Source: Lepiota brunneoincarnata (Eukaryota > Basidiomycota > Agaricomycetes > Agaricales > Agaricaceae). From it: a DNA stretch of 64,000 nucleotides. Under the pieces are notes generated by a model, which saw only the letters and a program-made list of their open reading frames with translations, made no database searches and was not told the origin of the DNA. A program made the translations under genes and the position numbers. The first letter of the stretch is position 1. Every line of letters begins with the position of its first letter. The stretch is taken from assembly GCA_023014365.1 (NCBI GenBank), contig JAEBUN010000033.1, forward strand, positions 310,001 through 374,000, written 5' to 3'. Below are positions 62,082 to 64,000 of the stretch, piece after piece.

Positions 62082-63597
62082 ATGTCGCAGAAATCATCCA
62101 CCTTGCACAACGATGCCATTCAGGTCCCTAAGACTCAGAAGGCTGCTATTGTCCAGAAGTCAGGCTCAGCTGTTGAAGTCAGGTCTGACATTCCTGTCAA
62201 GCAGCCTGAGGAACTCGGACCCGGCGAATGTCTCATCAAAATGCATTGCACTGGCGTCTGTCATACCGACTTGCATGCTGCCATGGGTGACTGGCCCGTC
62301 CCTCCCAAGACGCCTTTAATTGGTGGCCACGAAGGTGTTGGCGATATTGTTGCCATTGGGAAAGATACTATTCATAGTCCTGTGAAGGTGGGAGACCGCG
62401 TCGGGATCAAATGGATTGCCTATTCGTATGTATCCACTAATTGAAATCTTGCATGGTGCCTCCAATGAGTTACTAGGTGTCTCCAATGTGAACAGTGCAG
62501 GAATGCACGTGAACAGAGTGAGCGGCCCCATCTACAACCGAATCCTTGTCTCATTTTTGGGAGATTGTTGTAACGCCAAACTCAGCGGTTACAGCGTCGA
62601 TGGCACCTTCCAGCAATACGTCGTGAGTGTATCACTACGAGTCAATTCTTGCACACCTATCCATATCGTTAGGTTTCTTGGGTAACTTGTGTCACCCCCA
62701 TCCCAGACGGGCTGGAGAGCGCTGCGGCTGCATCTATCCTTTGCGGCGTGAGTTTCGTCCAGAATATGTATACCGTGAACACTCACATCCTTGGAAAGGG
62801 TTTGACCGTATACCGTGCACTGAAACATAGTGAGACAAATCCGGGCGATTGGGTCGTACTTCCCGGAGCAGGTGGAGGCCTTGGTCATCTGGGTCCGCTG
62901 CCCTCTTTTTTTTCTTTTCTTTCTTCCCTCCTGAACGCTGTCTAAGCCGTTCAGTATGCCAAGTACATGGGTCGTCGTGTCATCGCCATTGGTAGGCTTC
63001 GTCCCCCACATTCGCCGATTCCACCTAATATTTCATTTAGACACTGGAGAGGAAAAGCGCCAGCTCTGCATGTCCTTGGGTGCAGATCACTGGATTGACT
63101 TCGCTAAGTGCAAGGATATCACTGCAGAAATCAAACGCGTTACTGGAGGGCTTGGTGCTCATGCAACCGTAGTCACCGCTGCCTCGGTACGTTGCTACCT
63201 CCCTTACATTCATTATCGGCTATCGACCTCTCACCTCGTACAGTCAAGCGGTTATGCACAGGCTATTGACTATCTTCGGGAAAACGGCCGCTTGATGGCC
63301 GTTGGTCTACCTGGCAAGGCTACTTTGGACGCAAATATTTTCTTCACGGTATTCAAGAGTATCACTATCCACGGCTCATATGTCGGGAATCGTCAAGATG
63401 CTATCGAGTGCATTAATATTGCAGCGTCGGGAGCGGTCAAGTGCCACTACCAGCTTGAATCGATTGATGATCTTGAAAGGTATGGTACCCCTTCCCCCCT
63501 TGTCCCAGCGAAGGTCACTCCTGATTACTTGCGCAGGGTATATCACACCCTCAGTGAGGGTAAGGTTGCCGGTCGCATCGTTTTGTCCCTCCAATAA
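62082..63597 (+). CDS. Zinc-dependent alcohol dehydrogenase (fungal ADH1-like, MDR family)
   Basis: Cytosolic NAD-dependent enzyme interconverting ethanol or other primary alcohols and aldehydes. The start at 62082 gives MSQKSSTLHNDAIQVPKTQK. The catalytic-zinc region is CTGVCHTDLHAAMGDWPVPP and IGGHEGVGDIVAIG. The structural-zinc motif appears only after splicing: GIKWIAYS|CLQCEQCRNAREQN|CC, giving C-x2-C-x2-C-x7-C. Then KLSGYSVDGTFQQYVVSWV and CGGLTVYRALKHSETNPGDW. The Rossmann motif is GAGGGLGHL|AVQYAKYMG. The C-terminal part is GYAQAIDYLRENGRLMAVGL through EGKVAGRIVLSLQ and TAA (63595-63597). Eight short introns interrupt it, and the small exon carrying the zinc cysteines is easily missed by gene finders. 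No disabling change. Confidence 0.95.
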
Positions 63598-64000
63598 GAG
63601 CCTGTCGCTTGGGGCGAACGCATATTTCTAGTTAGAACATAGAATAATACTTTTTTTTTAGAGAAAAATAAGATTAGCTAAAGATATTCTCCATGATCCG
63701 TCGAGGCGGAGTGCCAAGCAGTTTAGTGGGATTGTGCACCGTTGTATAAGATGTTGCGGGTTTTCACTCAGAGACACCTCCCCGACTGCCAGGGTATCCC
63801 TATATCCCCTTAGATCTGTCTGCTTCTTCTTGTTACACATCCACCAGATGGGGTTTCCTATCCCTGAAATTCAAATATGCGCGAGACCAGATGGAGAAGG
63901 CAAACAAAGACAAACAGCTGATTACTAGTTCTCTACTTCCACCCTCACCCAACACATACTCAGCTCCGCACTCCATTTCAAAAAGTAAAGCTGCCCAGGA
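63598..64000. other. 3' flank of the alcohol dehydrogenase gene
   Basis: AT-rich start with a T run at about 63651-63659, consistent with the 3' UTR. No further gene is seen before the window ends. Confidence 0.5.

Noticed and set aside
62589..63011. Minus-strand frame across the alcohol dehydrogenase
   Set aside because: Antisense of ADH exons and introns; no independent support.

Overview
The window is nuclear DNA of a filamentous fungus, almost certainly a basidiomycete of the Agaricomycetes. The reasons are many short introns (about 50-60 nt, GT-AG with CTNA-type branch sites), genes broken into many small exons, and eukaryotic housekeeping genes in their fungal forms (PWP2, PP1, ATG11, RPN10). 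The species cannot be fixed from the sequence. No tRNA, rRNA, CRISPR, complete transposon or virus was recognised by eye.

Layout, left to right. 1-5.2 kb is mostly gene-poor and holds two weak gene fragments. 5.2-8.1 kb (-) is PWP2, which shares a divergent promoter with a (+) gene for a double-anchored, cysteine-containing secretory protein (8.8-10.1 kb). 12.0-12.8 kb (-) is a dead gene with several stops. 13.3-14.4 kb (+) is a DUF1769 protein. 15.1-20.6 kb (-) holds two tandem glutamine-synthetase-family genes with a possible orphan membrane-protein exon between them. 22.1-26.3 kb (+) is a PH-domain protein, followed by the PP1 catalytic subunit (26.6-28.3 kb, +). 30.9-33.1 kb (-) is a sugar-porter MFS transporter. 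34.1-39.1 kb (-) is the autophagy scaffold ATG11. 39.2-43.6 kb is a gene graveyard that contains a decayed third glutamine-synthetase copy, on the opposite strand from the two intact ones. 43.7-45.8 kb (-) is a Ser/Pro-rich hypothetical protein. 47.0-49.8 and 52.5-55.3 kb (-) are two acid-sphingomyelinase-like genes flanking RPN10 (51.0-52.2 kb, +). 58.2-60.9 kb (-) is a two-RRM RNA-binding protein. 62.1-63.6 kb (+) is a zinc alcohol dehydrogenase.

The genes do not form a pathway cluster: housekeeping genes (ribosome biogenesis, phosphatase, autophagy, proteasome) alternate with duplicated accessory genes. The most informative features are the two local duplications and their by-products: the GS family (two intact copies and one relic) and the sphingomyelinase family, whose two members share a nearly identical 32-bp block at almost the same distance upstream of the start codon. 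I found no convincing new multi-gene system.
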